64,000 nt of DNA from positions 140,046,813 to 140,110,812 of the forward strand of contig OX578133.1 in NCBI GenBank assembly GCA_951213105.1, read 5' to 3'. Source of the DNA: Amaurobius ferox (taxonomy: Eukaryota; Arthropoda; Arachnida; Araneae; Amaurobiidae). The notes beneath the pieces are model-generated. The model had not been told where the DNA came from and searched no databases. It saw only the letters and a list, made by a program, of their open reading frames with translations. Position numbers and translations under genes: made by a program. Numbering within the stretch: position 1 is the first letter of the stretch; each line of letters begins with the position of its first letter. Below, piece after piece: positions 45,558-57,869 of the stretch.

Positions 45558-46536
45558 CAGGGTTCCTAGGACTTTGAAGCTATAAGCTTGTTTATCAAGT
45601 CAGCCTCCCGGCCTGGGCCGTGGAATATAGGTTCCTTAAGCTACCTGATAATTTTGTAAGGAAAGATCCATGACTGTACACGTTAGGTCTATCTATAGTA
45701 AAGTAACTACAGCCAATCGGATAAAAGAGATACCAGCCCCTCCGCGGGGAATTGCAGAAGTAGTAATGGTCCTATTACATGTAGCAGTTCCTTCCAGCAA
45801 CCTGTCAGCAATACAATTTCAATGGGAAGAAAACATGTCCCCAAATTGTCTGAATTTTTTAGTTCACGAAAAATTGATCAAATCCTGAACAGAATCCAAT
45901 CAGAGGACGACAAAATTTGACGTCAGCCCACAACGCCTTCAAAAATGGCGGCTTATGAACGCAGCTCTCTATGCGGTGGATCACCGAGCTATAACACACG
46001 AATACATATATAATGCACAGTGCTGTGGACAGCGGTTATGGAATGGCAATTCAGCAAACTTTTATCTAATTATGTGAATATACAGCACATTCAAGATTAC
46101 AATTACACTATAAAAACACTTTAGAAATGCTTAGTGGAAAGAAATTGATGAGATTCTAGCATTTATAAATGGTCTGGTGTTAAACGTACAAATAGGTGGC
46201 AGAACACTGCCAACCTTACTATCAGCTAGAGAGGAGGGTCCTGAAATAGGATTGAAAATTTTGATTTGGCCCTGTTCTCGATTCCTGTGCTTCTAAGTGT
46301 TGTTTATTATATCAATCCTGAATATAACAACAATCGACCCCTATTATATAAAAAAAATGCCCTCTGTAACAGTTTTATTGTCGATCTTAACTCATTAGAC
46401 AATGCTTAAATTATTCTAACTTTTTAAATGCTCAGCTAATCGTGCTGAAATCACTTTTATTCGATCGGGCATGATCACTGATGGACCGTTCCTTACAAAG
46501 TCATTTGGGTGCTTAAGAACTTTCCTATGAATCCCG
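45558..46536. mobile_element. Mariner-like element 4, 979 bp, non-autonomous
   Basis: Left end CAGGGTTCCTAGGACTTTGA with TA at 45556-45557; right end (reverse complement) CGGGATTCATAGGAAAGTTC with TA at 46537-46538. Further inside, AATTTTGTAAGGAAAGATCC and AACTTTGTAAGGAACGGTCC match between arms, as do blocks shared with element 3 (TCTATCTATAGTAAAGTAAC). No transposase landmarks remain; the 72-codon frame at 45670 is incidental. Confidence 0.65.
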
Positions 46537-46822
46537 TATATTTACTTTCGAAGGTTGGTCTAACTTGCAAGAAAAAAAATCCTTCTCAACAAGTCGCATT
46601 TTTATGAAATGTTCTTTTTGAAGGTTTCCTTGTTAGAAATTTTAAACTTTGTGGGTCCTCATTTCCGGTAGTAATTTTGTGAGGGTATCGTTTTTGAAAT
46701 GAAGAGTTTCGTGTAGGGTCCCGAAAAGAGACCCATGCTTGTATTAAATAGTCTGGTCAGGATTGTAGTTCATTAAACTGGTACTCGTTTTGCACGCAAT
46801 GTTCTTCATTGGAAATATACTT
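46537..46822. other. Non-coding spacer
   Basis: Nothing recognised. Confidence 0.5.
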
Positions 46823-46934
46823 AGAATCATTGTAATTAGAATGGACTATCTTGTCCTGGTTATAGACGAGGCTGAACCAGAATCATTGTAATTAGAATGG
46901 ACTATCTTGTCCTGGTTATAGACAAGGCTGAACC
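46823..46934 (+). repeat. 56-bp tandem duplication
   Basis: Units 46823-46878 and 46879-46934 (starting AGAATCATTGTAATTAGAAT) are head to tail and differ at one position (GACGAGG versus GACAAGG), indicating recent duplication. Confidence 0.95.
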
Positions 46935-48917
46935 ACGTGTGGTATTCAAAAAGGTGTGAAACGAGAATTAAGGGACTGGTTGAATAGATATTTCAAAATA
47001 AAAGGTCTATGACTGGTTCCAGTGGTAGAACTTCAAATACTGCCACCTTCTCAATTGCGAGATTCTGGTCCCTACCACTTACAATTTTCTTAAATATTCA
47101 TTCCACAATTTTCCTTTGGTCCTCCCCCACCCTCTACAAAGTTAGCCCTCCCTCCTCGATGTTGGGAAGTAAGAAAATAACTGTGCCGTATCAACTTTTC
47201 AACATACATGGTGTAATTGAAACGAAATTATTAGTCCTTCCTGCAAGTAGTTATTGCTTGTTTTTTAACAAAATTATGTTCTATTCTTGTAATGCTGCCA
47301 CATAATAGTGATTAGGACTAGAAGTATGCATGGCTCAGCCCTGAACAGCAAATGCAGACAAAACCCGAATACAGACAAAAACCTAATTCTTATATTTCTT
47401 TAATATACCTTGAAATTATATGGTCAATCATCAATGCTGACACAAAAAATTAGGAAATTTTTGCTCCCCGTGGCACAGCGTGAATCCTAAACTATAGTTT
47501 TTGGAACAGGATAGGAGCAAATTCCTTAAAATTCCCTGAATGAAAGGTCAACGGTTTCTAATTTTAAAACATTCATTATTCATACACTGTTTAATTTTAC
47601 AGTATTAGGAATATAATTAGAAATTTTGTATTAATTGCTGTACTTAATCTTATAGTAAAAGTTATATAGGATTGGGGCTACGCCCGGCACATGAGCTGGG
47701 TTACGCCACATTTATTTTGGAAAGTTTTGAAGCGAGTTGGGGCTTAATTAGTAATGGGGGTTATGGGCTTTTAAAGCAAGATATTACCTGATATAGTCAG
47801 TATGGTTCACGGATCAGCATACCTAAGTTTTAATATGGAGAACCGGTTTCGAATGCCGGCTGTGGGCGATTGTGGTTTTAAAATTAAACGAATCCTAATT
47901 TTCCAAGCATTCCAGAAATTATCCGCTAAAAATGCAATCCAGTTTGAATTTGCATTCTATCCACAAATAATGTCGAACTTTTTCTGTTCAGATTTGTTTC
48001 CGCTATTCAAGTTCATGTCAGCGTATTCAAACTGGGGCATAATGATTTGTGGAAGGTTAGACCAACCAACGTTTCCGCTGCTTTATGTTTTATGTGGCAT
48101 CGTTTCCTGTTCAAAAATCATTTGATTTAAAACAAATAAATGTCAACTGACTTACAATTTTGGGTCTTTAAATTAAAAAGTAAAGCATAAGAGCTCATAT
48201 TTCAGTTCATTTACTTCCATTACTTTAAATGTTTTCTCTTTTAATCATCAAAAGTGTGGATTTATATACACAGAGTGCAAAATGCTTATCTTAAAATATT
48301 ACGTTTTAAATACTCTTTCTATTAATAGTGTATATTTATTCATTTTACTAATGGCAATATTTTAAGAGACAGCACACATTTGACGAACATTGATATTTTC
48401 ATTTAGAACAGCGCTTTTTACGTATGTTTAGGGTCCTAGTATTAAGCACGAAATGCAATAAACGAAATGCAGAAAAAGCACGAAATAATTCATTCAGCAA
48501 ATTATTTCATAAAGGCCTTTTTCTACTTTTCTTTTCAACAAAGAAGTTATGTCATACTCAACAGCTAATAAAGTGTAATTTCTGAGTTTATACTACCTGA
48601 AATTAGATCTCAGAAAGTCTTTGAATCTTTTAAGTGCAGAAAAAGAACGTTCATTAGAAGAAAGGCAAGTCAAAAATGATTTTAGGATACAATTATTGGA
48701 TGAATTTGGAAGCCCCTAGGCCGTAATCAGGGCACACACATATTTTCACAATGCTAGTTATACGCTATGAAATATGTTAAACAAAGGATTCAATCTCTAA
48801 TACAAAATATAGCTTCATGAAATTGGCCGGAAATAACCATGGAATGACAGAAAAGTTAAAATTAAAGTTAAAATATTATCATTTTAAAAGAAATAAATAC
48901 ACACATGACATGAAGAT
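46935..48917. other. Non-coding stretch
   Basis: No supported gene. Frames of 98 (47009-47305) and 107 codons (47802-48125) on the plus strand are the longest here; they begin with plausible ATGs but show no domain, and no splice or transcript evidence can be read. Confidence 0.45.
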
Positions 48918-49444
48918 AAGTCAACCCCGCTTAAATTAGTGTTGACGGTTCCAGCAAATATATCATTCCATTAAACGGGGTATTTAATTATATGGAGAAA
49001 CGGATATGCATTATAGTTACAACTCATATGCTCTAGTACATCTTCTGCATACATAATAAACATGAAATAATATTGAAAAAATTAATAAAAAAACAGTATT
49101 ATATTTTTAATGAAGGAAAAATTCTAGACTAGCATATATATACTACCTACTGCACTACTTATATGTCGAAATAAAATCTGTCATGGTTGATTGTTTAGGG
49201 GACATTGGAATTCTTTCGAGGGGGAGGAAGGACGTTTATAAAGACAATTTTTCCTGTGCAATTTTTTTTTTTCATGTAAAGATTGCCCAGTTGTAGTCGA
49301 TTATCCAGAGACGTCCCGTTAAGAATATTCGTTAAACTGGGGAGATTTAATTTGAATTCTATGGGAATGCTTTTTTCTATAAGATTTTATTCGTATAAGT
49401 GGGTATTCGATTATCCGTGACCTGAATAAGTGCGGACGACTGTA
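48918..49444. mobile_element. Possible pogo/Tigger-like MITE
   Basis: Left edge AAGTCAACCCCGCTTAAATT and right edge (reverse complement) ACAGTCGTCCGCACTTATTC are loosely similar and lie next to TA. The right part contains the TTATCC.GA words (GATTATCCAGAGACG, CGATTATCCGTGACC) common in Tigger-type ends. No coding sequence; tentative. Confidence 0.35.
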
Positions 49445-49793
49445 CTTCAAATGTATAATCCGAGACTGGTAACGACTGAAGTCCAAAATTATGTTTATCC
49501 AAATACCAGAAATAAATTTGTGCTATTTATGTGCTTGTACGTTCAATGTCTTAGATCAGCGTTTTTCAAAGTGAGTTCGATGAAGTTATAGTTTCGTATA
49601 AATTTTCTTTTTATTTATGATGTATTTTGAAAAATCAATAGAATCTTCTTCAATAAATCTAAAAAAACATATGTTTTAATTATATGTAACAAATAGGCGA
49701 GATCGCTTTCGACGCTTTAAGAAACATGACATGAAAAATTCTTAGATCACGGGGTATTCTTCCATTCGATTGATAGAGCTTTGGCGAAAATCT
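49445..49793. other. Non-coding spacer
   Basis: CAGCGTTTTTCAAAGTGAG at 49558 resembles one end of a hAT element; no partner end found. Confidence 0.4.
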
Positions 49794-50960
49794 AACAAGA
49801 AAGATCAATCATGCATAAAATATTGATTATGAAACACTTTCCAACTGAAATGCAATTTTATTTAAACATCTCTAAAATGCGATACATTCAGTGGTGATAT
49901 TTTTAAAATTATCACAATACTACAATAATTTATTATATTTGAAACCTTCGTCGAAAACAAATGACCTTTATTCAAACAACGTCATCGAAATATAAATCGA
50001 CTCTCTATATAAAAGCAGTGAATATTTCATTCATAAACATTTTTCCATTCCTTTCATTCAGCGGCGATATTTTTAAAATTATCACAATACTACAATAATT
50101 TATTTTACTTAAAATCTTAAAACCATGGAGGTAAAAGTACTTCTAACTCCGTGAACTTCATCGCAAAAGCAATACTATAGAATCGGCTGCTTCTCTATGT
50201 AAAATCAATGAATGCTTCATTCATATAAGCTATATTGCAGATTCCAGAGCTCAACAATTTTGCGTTAAATAAATTCAGAAATTCTTATACAACTCAACTT
50301 ACAGCTTAATGTGTTTACATTCTCCATGCGTAAAAATTAGGCTTCGTTGTAGAAATAATCAAAATTTGATGATCATTTAAATTCCAAAATATTATAATTG
50401 CGTTGGCGCAGTATATAGATGCACAGAAAAAAATAAAGAATAAAGCGGTTTTAGGACGGATGCAACACTAAATATAAATTAAAAAGAACTTAAAAATTAC
50501 GATTTTGACACAACATGGATGCCATATTTAATTTTGAAGTGGGTCACGTGATCTCTTCATATAATATGGGTGCAATTATTATTTTAATTTTTATTTAAAA
50601 ACTACGGAACATATTTTGCTGCATTTTTTTTATATATATTTTATGAGCTAATTTGAATATTTCCAAAAATTTTCTAAGCAATCTGTGAATTTTAAATTCG
50701 CTTAAAAAATGTTTGAAAAATTAGGTCCCATAGGGTTCGTTGTATTTCATTTTTTTCAACCCGGGTTCAATCTAAAACTAATTGGGTGATATTATTCATT
50801 TACATTCCCATACATCCCACAAACCGTCTCAACAACATACTAAAATCTCATTTTGATAAAGTCAATTTTACGGCAATTATCATGCGAACGGACAGACAGA
50901 TAGACAGACAAAATGAACAAAATCATAAACACTTTTCAATATGTTGTAAAGTGTTATAAA
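49794..50960 (-). mobile_element. Family A repeat, copy 5
   Basis: Minus-oriented copy from GTTATAACAC-type start (50960) to AACAAGAAAGATCAATCATG (49794). The microsatellite is present at 50890-50911. One of the two E-box segments is deleted (only CACGTGATCTC remains, near 50547), and a block ending ATTTTTAAAATTATCACAAT is duplicated at 49895-49920 and 50065-50095. More diverged than copies 2 and 6. Confidence 0.8.
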
Positions 50961-51631
50961 AGAGCCACCCAGAGCTAGATCGTATACACTTTAAACTTTC
51001 GCATCCCAAACAGACCAAAAAACTTTCAGAAAGAGCCGGCCCCCAGAATGCTGCAGAGAAAGTTACTTTTTACTTTCCAACCGTTGAGATTAGCTTGACT
51101 TTATTCAGAACACCTGCCCGGTTACGTCACGTGAACTGACGTCATCAAGCCGGAACGTGACGTCGTAAAGAAAGTTAATCTCCGAAACGGGGAGAAACGT
51201 GCTCAAATAATTTTATTTTCATGGAGAGTTTGTTCTCTTTCTCTGAAATGCCAGAAATGCTATTTACTTTCATTGTTCTAGTATCTACAAAAAAAAAAAA
51301 AAAAAAGGGACTGTGTTACTCTGCTCAAAATTCTAGGGAAGAAATTAATGATGCGTTCCAAAACTACTATTTTTGTCAAATATATGTTTACTATGCGGCA
51401 TATCTTATTAAATCTTAATAGGATTTTATATTAGTCACTACAAACTAATAAAGAAACGGCTTTTAAATAAACAGCAGTTTATTCGTATTAAATACAGAAT
51501 AATGGGTAAATTATAAACATCTGATACATTGGCAATAACATAATCATACGCACGGTTCCCCACTAAAATGTATATTGTAGTGAATTAGGGGCACTTTCTA
51601 AGCGATTGAATTCAGTTTTCTCATTTAATTA
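50961..51631. other. Spacer between inverted Family A copies
   Basis: Holds the CRE-like palindrome at 51121-51170, an A17 run (51289-51305) and no recognisable gene; the 65-codon frame at 51221 crosses the A run and is incidental. Confidence 0.55.
51121..51170. promoter_or_regulatory. Palindromic cluster of CRE/E-box-like sites
   Basis: TTACGTCA (51122-51129) overlaps TCACGTGA, then a perfect TGACGTCA (51137-51144) and ACGTGACGTCG (51155-51165). The outer parts TTACGTCACGT and ACGTGACGTCGTAA are near reverse complements. Such sites are bound by CREB/ATF and bHLH factors in animals. Whether they act here is unknown; no gene start is visible nearby. Confidence 0.4.
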
Positions 51632-52939
51632 TTTTTAACCATTTACAACAAAGTTGAAAAGTGTTTATGACTTCGTTCATTCTGTCTGTCTGTCTGTCCG
51701 TCCGTCCGTTAGCACGATAACTGCCGTAAAAATGACTTAATCAAAATGAAATTTTAGTATGTTGTTCAGACGGTCTGTAGCACCTATGGGAATATAAATG
51801 AATAATATCACCCAATTAGTTTTGGATTGAACCCGGGTTGAAAAAATGAAATACATTGAGCCCTATGGGACCTAATTTTTCAAACATTTTTTAAGCGGAT
51901 TTAAAATTCACAAATTGCTTCGAAATTTTTAGGTAATATTCAAATTGTTCCATAAAATATATAAAAAAAATTCAGCGAAATATATTCAGTAGTTTTTTAA
52001 ATAAAAATTAAAATAATAATAACACCTCTTAAATGAAACGATCACGTGACCATGATATGAACGTATCACGTGATCCACTTCAAAATGATATATGGCATCC
52101 ATCTTATCTCAAAATCGTGATTATTAAAGTTCTTTTTATTTCATATTGAGTGTTGTATCCGTCCCAAAACCACTTTATTTTGGTTTAAATTCTGTGCATC
52201 TACATACTAAAACAACGCAATTACAATATATATGAGTTTAAATGCTCATCCAAATTTGATTATTTCTACAACGAAGCCTATTTTTCACTTATGTAAAATG
52301 TAAACAGCAAAATATGTAGGATGAGTTGTATAGGAATTGCTGTATTTTTTTAATGCAAAAGAATTTAGCTCATGGAGTCTGCATAGCTGATATGAAAGAA
52401 ATATTCATTGACTTTACCGAGAGAAGGACGATTTTTTGCGATGATGTTTTAAGCATAGAGTTAAATTACTTGTAGCTCCATGGTCTTAATTTTTAAATAA
52501 AATATATTATTATAGTATTGTGATGAATGACATGAATGGGAAATTATTTATGAATGAAATGCTGCTTTTTTAGAGAGAGCCAGGCGTGTTATTTATTCTG
52601 ACGTCATTTGAATGAATTTCAGTTGTTTTCGATGAAGTTTTTAAATATAATAAATTATCGTGTTATTATGATAATTCTAAAATTATTACCGAGTAATATA
52701 TCCCATTTTAGAGATGTTTAAACCAGGCAATTTATATTTCAATGCCGTCATTTGAATGAAGTTCATTTTTTTCGATGAAGGTTTAAGTTTTCAAATATAA
52801 TAAATCAATGTAGTATTGTGATAAGTTTTAAAATATTACCGAGGAATGTATTGCATTTTAGACATGTTTAAATAAAATTGCATTGAAGTTGGAAAGTGTT
52901 TCATAATCAATGCTTTAAGCATGACTGATCTTTCTTGTT
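51632..52939 (+). mobile_element. Family A repeat, copy 6 (most complete)
   Basis: About 1.31 kb with every module: start TTTTTAACCATTTACAAC, microsatellite (GTCT)n(GTCC)n at 51683-51710, E-boxes at 52040-52075, TGACGTCA near 52600, the block AAACCAGGCAATTTATATTT and the closing palindrome ATCAATGCTTTAAGCATGAC. Together with copy 5 it forms an inverted pair around a 671-bp spacer. Confidence 0.85.
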
Positions 52940-53319
52940 ATTTTATCTTTTATTTACGGCTACATACAAATTAAAATAATAAAATAATTAAAAAAAAATA
53001 ACTCAACTGTCTTATGGAAAATATATTTGAGACCGTGTTTTATTTAGCATATGGAGTTTGTTATAACTCAAAAACAATACTGTAAAAAAATTCCAGCTCA
53101 CTTTTTTTATGTGGGCAGCTTATGTGGGCAGCACATAACTTTCCTCATACAATGCAATAAATTTACTTCTTTTACAATGAAAAATTGATGTATAAGATCT
53201 ACGGCATTTAATATCACTGAAATAAGAGTAATGAATCCCCATTTCAATTGTAGTATTTATTTATTTTTTTAAATCCAATCTTGAGTAAAACTATAAAAAC
53301 TTCATTATAAGTAAAAAAA
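52940..53319. other. Non-coding spacer
   Basis: Includes a duplicated GTGGGCAGC (near 53113-53133) and a segment similar to 4302-4400. No gene. Confidence 0.5.
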
Positions 53320-54195
53320 TAATAGTGTCTACCAGTTTCGAAGGCAATAAACAGCCTTCTTCGTCAGGACAAACAAGAAAAGGAACCTTCACTCGTCAAA
53401 GAAGGCTTGGCAATTGATGTAAGAACAGAAAGTGTGACAGAAACAGAGAAAGGGTGTTACCAATGGCGAGAGGTGTAAAAAGAGGTAAAAAAAATGCGGA
53501 GGAAGGAACAAGTATTAGAATACTATGACTGAAAGGTAAAATACTACAGAGGAAAATGAACGTTCAACAAAGAATTAAAAGCACTTGTTCAGTGAGTAAA
53601 ACTACGAACATTAGTGTTCTATTTAATTAAAAAAGGCAACCAACTGGTTTCGGAAGTTTAATGAATAGTCCAAGTCAGCTGTAAAAATAACAGTTTCTAA
53701 GCAAATCGAAAAATAAATAGAAAGAAAATGGAGGAACTAACTAGTTTTAGTGGATAAAAGAGTAAACATGTCTACAAATACTTCGGGAAGAAATAAAATT
53801 CAGGAAATAGGTAGAAAATTACTGAGAAAAGAAGCAAGTGATAAAGAAAAATTAAACCAGAGATTTCCAAGCAAAAGAAAAGAAAGGATAATTATCTTTA
53901 AATGAGCTTGACTGGAAAACAATCAAAACTGACTCATATGTTCCTTAAAACGAAATTTAAGAGCTCTTTTTATTTGACCAACATAACTAAGTCAGAAGTT
54001 GCATAGAATATGATAAACATGCTAATCTTCCGTCTTTAAATTCTAAAATCAAAACAGGCAAGTATTTTAAAATGAATGACGCGCATAGATGTTTGTAAAG
54101 TACAGAATTGCCACACCTTAGTTGTGTTTTCCGGCGAAGTTCTATTAGTTGCTCATTAAAAGTACGGTTCAACTCAGTTGAGCGGGCACCCACTG
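53320..54195 (-). mobile_element. Penelope-like element relic, endonuclease end
   Basis: Contains the GIY-YIG relic at 53923-54021 and, about 550 bp downstream on the minus strand, the tail motif CCTGACGAAGAAGGC...GCCTTCGAAACTGG (53331-53368). That motif forms a perfect 6-bp stem GAAGGC/GCCTTC between its two boxes. A second, weaker tail-like sequence (CCAACTGGTTTCGGAAG) lies at 53639-53655. The upstream minus frame (53987-54193) may be part of the linker but is in another frame. Confidence 0.55.
53923..54021 (-). pseudogene. GIY-YIG endonuclease fragment (Penelope-like)
   Basis: One minus-strand frame reads HVYHILCNF, a TGA (53992-53994), then LSYVGQIKRALKFRFKEHMS QF and a TGA at 53923-53925. 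The pattern VY.I.C, then YVGQ..R.L..R..EH, is the GIY-YIG nuclease core as found at the C-terminus of Penelope-like elements, where it makes the target nick. The stop sits where a second zinc-binding cysteine would be expected. The conserved Arg and the EH glutamate are present; the catalytic domain is truncated and inactive. Confidence 0.65.
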
Positions 54196-56123
54196 AGTTG
54201 GCTTATGCACTATTTTTATGCATCATTCAATTACACATGAAAATGCAGCAAAAGGAACGGACTATGCAAATTTTGTGTCCTGAAACTCTTAAAGGAACAA
54301 ACATCATCGCTCTGGCAAATGCTCATCACGTTCTACGGTCGCGTAGAAACCCAAGAAAGTACCGCCCTTAAGCAAGTGCATGCAACAGCTCACAAGTCAT
54401 ATGACCAGTTGCGTGCGGGCACGTGGTTGTGACATAATCCAATAGAAAGAGAACGTACCCCATGGGACTTGGAATCGGTTTTCTAAGTTTTAGGTGGGGT
54501 TTTTCTGACATACCCCTAAAATTCAAAAACGAGTCTGAAATGTGTAATTTAAAATGGATAGATTTATAACACAAATATTCTGGTTTCTCAAAAACGAGAG
54601 CCCGAACATTTGTTGAAAATTTATAGGGCGTAACTATGACAATTTAAAAACTCTCAATATTACGTTACGCATTTAAATGCGAAGAAATTATATAACAAAT
54701 AACATTCTATTTCTTTAATTAGTTATATTTAAGAGCTCTTTCATTTATTTCCAAAGAAAGAAAATGTTCTTATGTAGTGGAAAAAAGAAAGGTGTTAATG
54801 CTTAATGGAGCACTCAGTACATTGCATTTTTTTTTTTTTTTGTTGCAAATTCAATCACCAAATGCAACTTATATCACCAAACGTAATCTCCAATTGACAA
54901 ATTTTTATTTAACTTTCAATTTAAAAAATATTTTCTTTTATTAAAATTTCAAATTTCATGGAAATGTTCTTAACAAATTATATATTTCTCTGGATTTAGA
55001 GAATTGCAGTCATATTCATTTTATTGAGCTTATCTATTGTTTGAAAAAGTACCCAATAGAAGACAAAATAATTATTTTGGAAAGAAAGGGGAACTAATTC
55101 ATTGGAGTCACGCTGAGAGATTGCAAAATGTTACAGCATAAGGATGGATTTCAAATGTTTATTATGATTAAAAATTTATAGTTGTTGATTATATAATTTT
55201 CTCACCACAAATAGTAAACAGGTGTAAAAATCTAAAACTACATACAAATCCAAACATTTCAATGCTCAAAAGAACTTTACATTCTCGTCATGTACAAATC
55301 CAAGATGAAAAGGTCTTACATTTGTCGTATATAATTTTTTAATCCATATACAGCATTTCTATAGTCATACAGAGACGCATGTATGTGGTGCGTAAATCTA
55401 TAAAAAAACACTTGCCAAATTTGTTTTATAAAAATATCCCATCGATCTTGTTAATAATTGCGATCAAAAACATTAAAATCCATATCTCCGCTTTAAAATT
55501 TTTATTTCATATACAAAACACATTAAAACCTAAAAAGCCTTATCCCTAGAGGAACTCGGCTTTCTAAAACAGCAGCGTAGTACAGATTGAAACATCTAGG
55601 TCCGCGAGAGACCGAAATTCCTCGACCTCGCTAATCCACTTTTGTCAATTTTTCACTTTTTTAAAATTATTTCATACATCAGGGCCAACAACATCGTTCG
55701 TACGATACTATATCATGAAAAGCCTGTATATGAACTGCTCACTGTAAGGCTCCTATATATAAAAGGGTGGACGAGAAAGTACCCCTCTTTTTGCCATGTA
55801 CAGCTATCGCTTCAACTGGGAGGCTGCTGTTGCGCCAACCTGTATATTTAGGAGCCTGACCTATCTGGGCACAGGTTTATAGACGTATCCAGGGAGAGGG
55901 GTTACACTAGATGTCGTTTAGTCAGTGTGAATCCAATGGAAAGTCAATTTAATCGTGCTACCAATGAGGGGATAACACTCCCAGGCTAAGCCACTGCACA
56001 AAAGGGAATATCTCAAACTTCATATTTTACATAAATATTTACTAGAATATTTTATTTTTAAAAAGTCGAATCTAAAGAAGTTACAGAAAAGCATTTTATG
56101 GGTTTTTAACTACGATGTGTAGT
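54196..56123. other. Non-coding stretch
   Basis: No gene recognised. A T-run lies at 54829-54841. Open frames of 60-87 codons have no domain. Confidence 0.5.
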
Positions 56124-56670
56124 AGTTACTTCATTGCGTAACTTTCAAATACTAAACATGCAATAAAAACTAATGACAAAAATCCTACGAAATCGATTAA
56201 TACGACGAGAAAAACTTAATATGCCATTGATCTTTAATAATCGAAATGGCAGAAAAGATGAGAAATCGGAAAATTGGCATTCTAGTTTCTTGCAGTCAAT
56301 AAAAACTTTAAGAAAAATAATTAATTAATCCCTTAATACACGTAAAATTGAATGGGAGTGTCTCATAAACTGGAATTAAATTAAAATTATTGTAAAATAA
56401 AAAAATAAAAACTCAGCGGAGGAAAATACACATAAGAATCTATACTTAACAAGAGGTGGAGAATCAATTGAATATTCCAATTTAAATAAAATATTCACCG
56501 AAACATTTTCTCTTTATGAGTAAAAGCATAGCGTGAGAATTTTTCGTAAAATGAAAAGGATCAACAAAATGCCCTTTATGTAAAGAAAACGAGAACATCA
56601 TAATTAAAATACCACACAAACAGAAAATGTGTATCCATTACATTTTATCTGAAAACGCAGCAGTTTCATT
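56124..56670 (+). repeat. Duplicated block, left copy
   Basis: Similar along its whole length to 57270-57869, in the same orientation 1.15 kb away. Shared landmarks: AAATGGCAGAAAAGATGAGA, ACACGTAAAATTGAATGGGA, CAGCGGAGGAAAATACAC, GAAACATTTTCTCTTTATG and GAGAATTTTTCGTAAAATGA. Small deletions distinguish the copies. Immediately after it, a ~37-bp unit (ATCTGAAAACRSAGCAG...) is tandemly repeated (56648-56720). No open frame of note is preserved in both copies, so this seems to be a non-coding segmental duplication. Confidence 0.8.
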
Positions 56671-57269
56671 TTGCATATGTATAATCTGAAAACAGAGCAG
56701 CTTTATTTTACATATGCATAACAAGGCTGGCCACATTTCTTTTAAACCAGAAGTCACAATTACTATAATGCCAGATATCTGATAGCAGACAACAATTTTT
56801 GAAAGTAACAATTAGCAATTATTTTAAGATATGTAAAATTGCTAACAAAAAACTTTAAACATAATATTGAATTTCCTTTTGTTATGCACTATATTATACT
56901 TTATTATTTCAAACGAAATCAGCTATTCACTGATAGAGGCTTTCTAAATTTGCATTTTTTTTCTTACAAAACTAAACTGATGCTTATAGTTCATCACAGT
57001 AAAACTCAGTTAATGTGTTGATTAGAAATTATTCGTTCGTTATAAATTCTATTTATATTCAACAGAATTTAAAATTATAAATTGTTAAACTATCCAATCA
57101 AACAAATTTTCCTTTCTTTGTCAAATTACAAAAATACAATGAGATTATCTTTACTAATATCATTCTTTAAGCAATGAATATCAATGCCAAATATATTCCT
57201 CCTGAATTTCAAAATAATTCAGAAAAAAGATTGATTTGTAACAAATTCAAATAATTAACTTCTGCAGAA

Positions 57270-57869
57270 AGTTACTTCATTACGCAATTCCTCTTGCTTC
57301 AAATACTAAACACGCAATAAAAGAGAATGACAAAAATCTCAAATCAATTAATGCAACGAGAAAAAACTTAATATGCCCTTAATCTTTAATAATCGGTTTA
57401 ATGATATTCGTAGAAATGGCGGAAAAGATGAGAAATCGAACAATTGGCATTCTAGTTTCTGGCAGTCAATAAATGCTTTTCCATGCCAGCTTTGAGAAAA
57501 ATGATTAAATATTCATCCCTTAATACACGTAAAATTGAATGGGAGTGCCTCATAAAGTGAAATTAAATTAAATTTATAGCAAAATCAAAAAGTAAAAGCT
57601 CAGCGGAGGAAAATACACAAGAATCGATTTTTTTATAAGAAGTGGAGAATCAATTGAATCTTCCCGTTTATTTAAAGAAAATATTCACTGAAACATTTTC
57701 TCTTTATGTGTAAAAGCGTGGCTTGAGAATTTTTCGTAAAATGACATGGACCAACAAAATGAATGTCTTTTATGTAAAGAAAACGAAAACATTACATATT
57801 ATTAAAAAATACCGCACAAATAGTAAATGTGCATCCATTATATTTTCTCTGGAAACACAGCAGCTTCAT
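57270..57869 (+). repeat. Duplicated block, right copy
   Basis: About 600 bp; carries extra segments relative to the left copy, such as GGTTTAATGATATTCGTAG and TTTTCCATGCCAGC, so the left copy has probably lost sequence. Confidence 0.8.

Noticed and set aside
47009..48125. Two plus-strand frames of 98 and 107 codons as host genes
   Set aside because: Lengths are within chance for this much sequence, no domains or splice context can be supported, and the composition matches the surrounding non-coding DNA.
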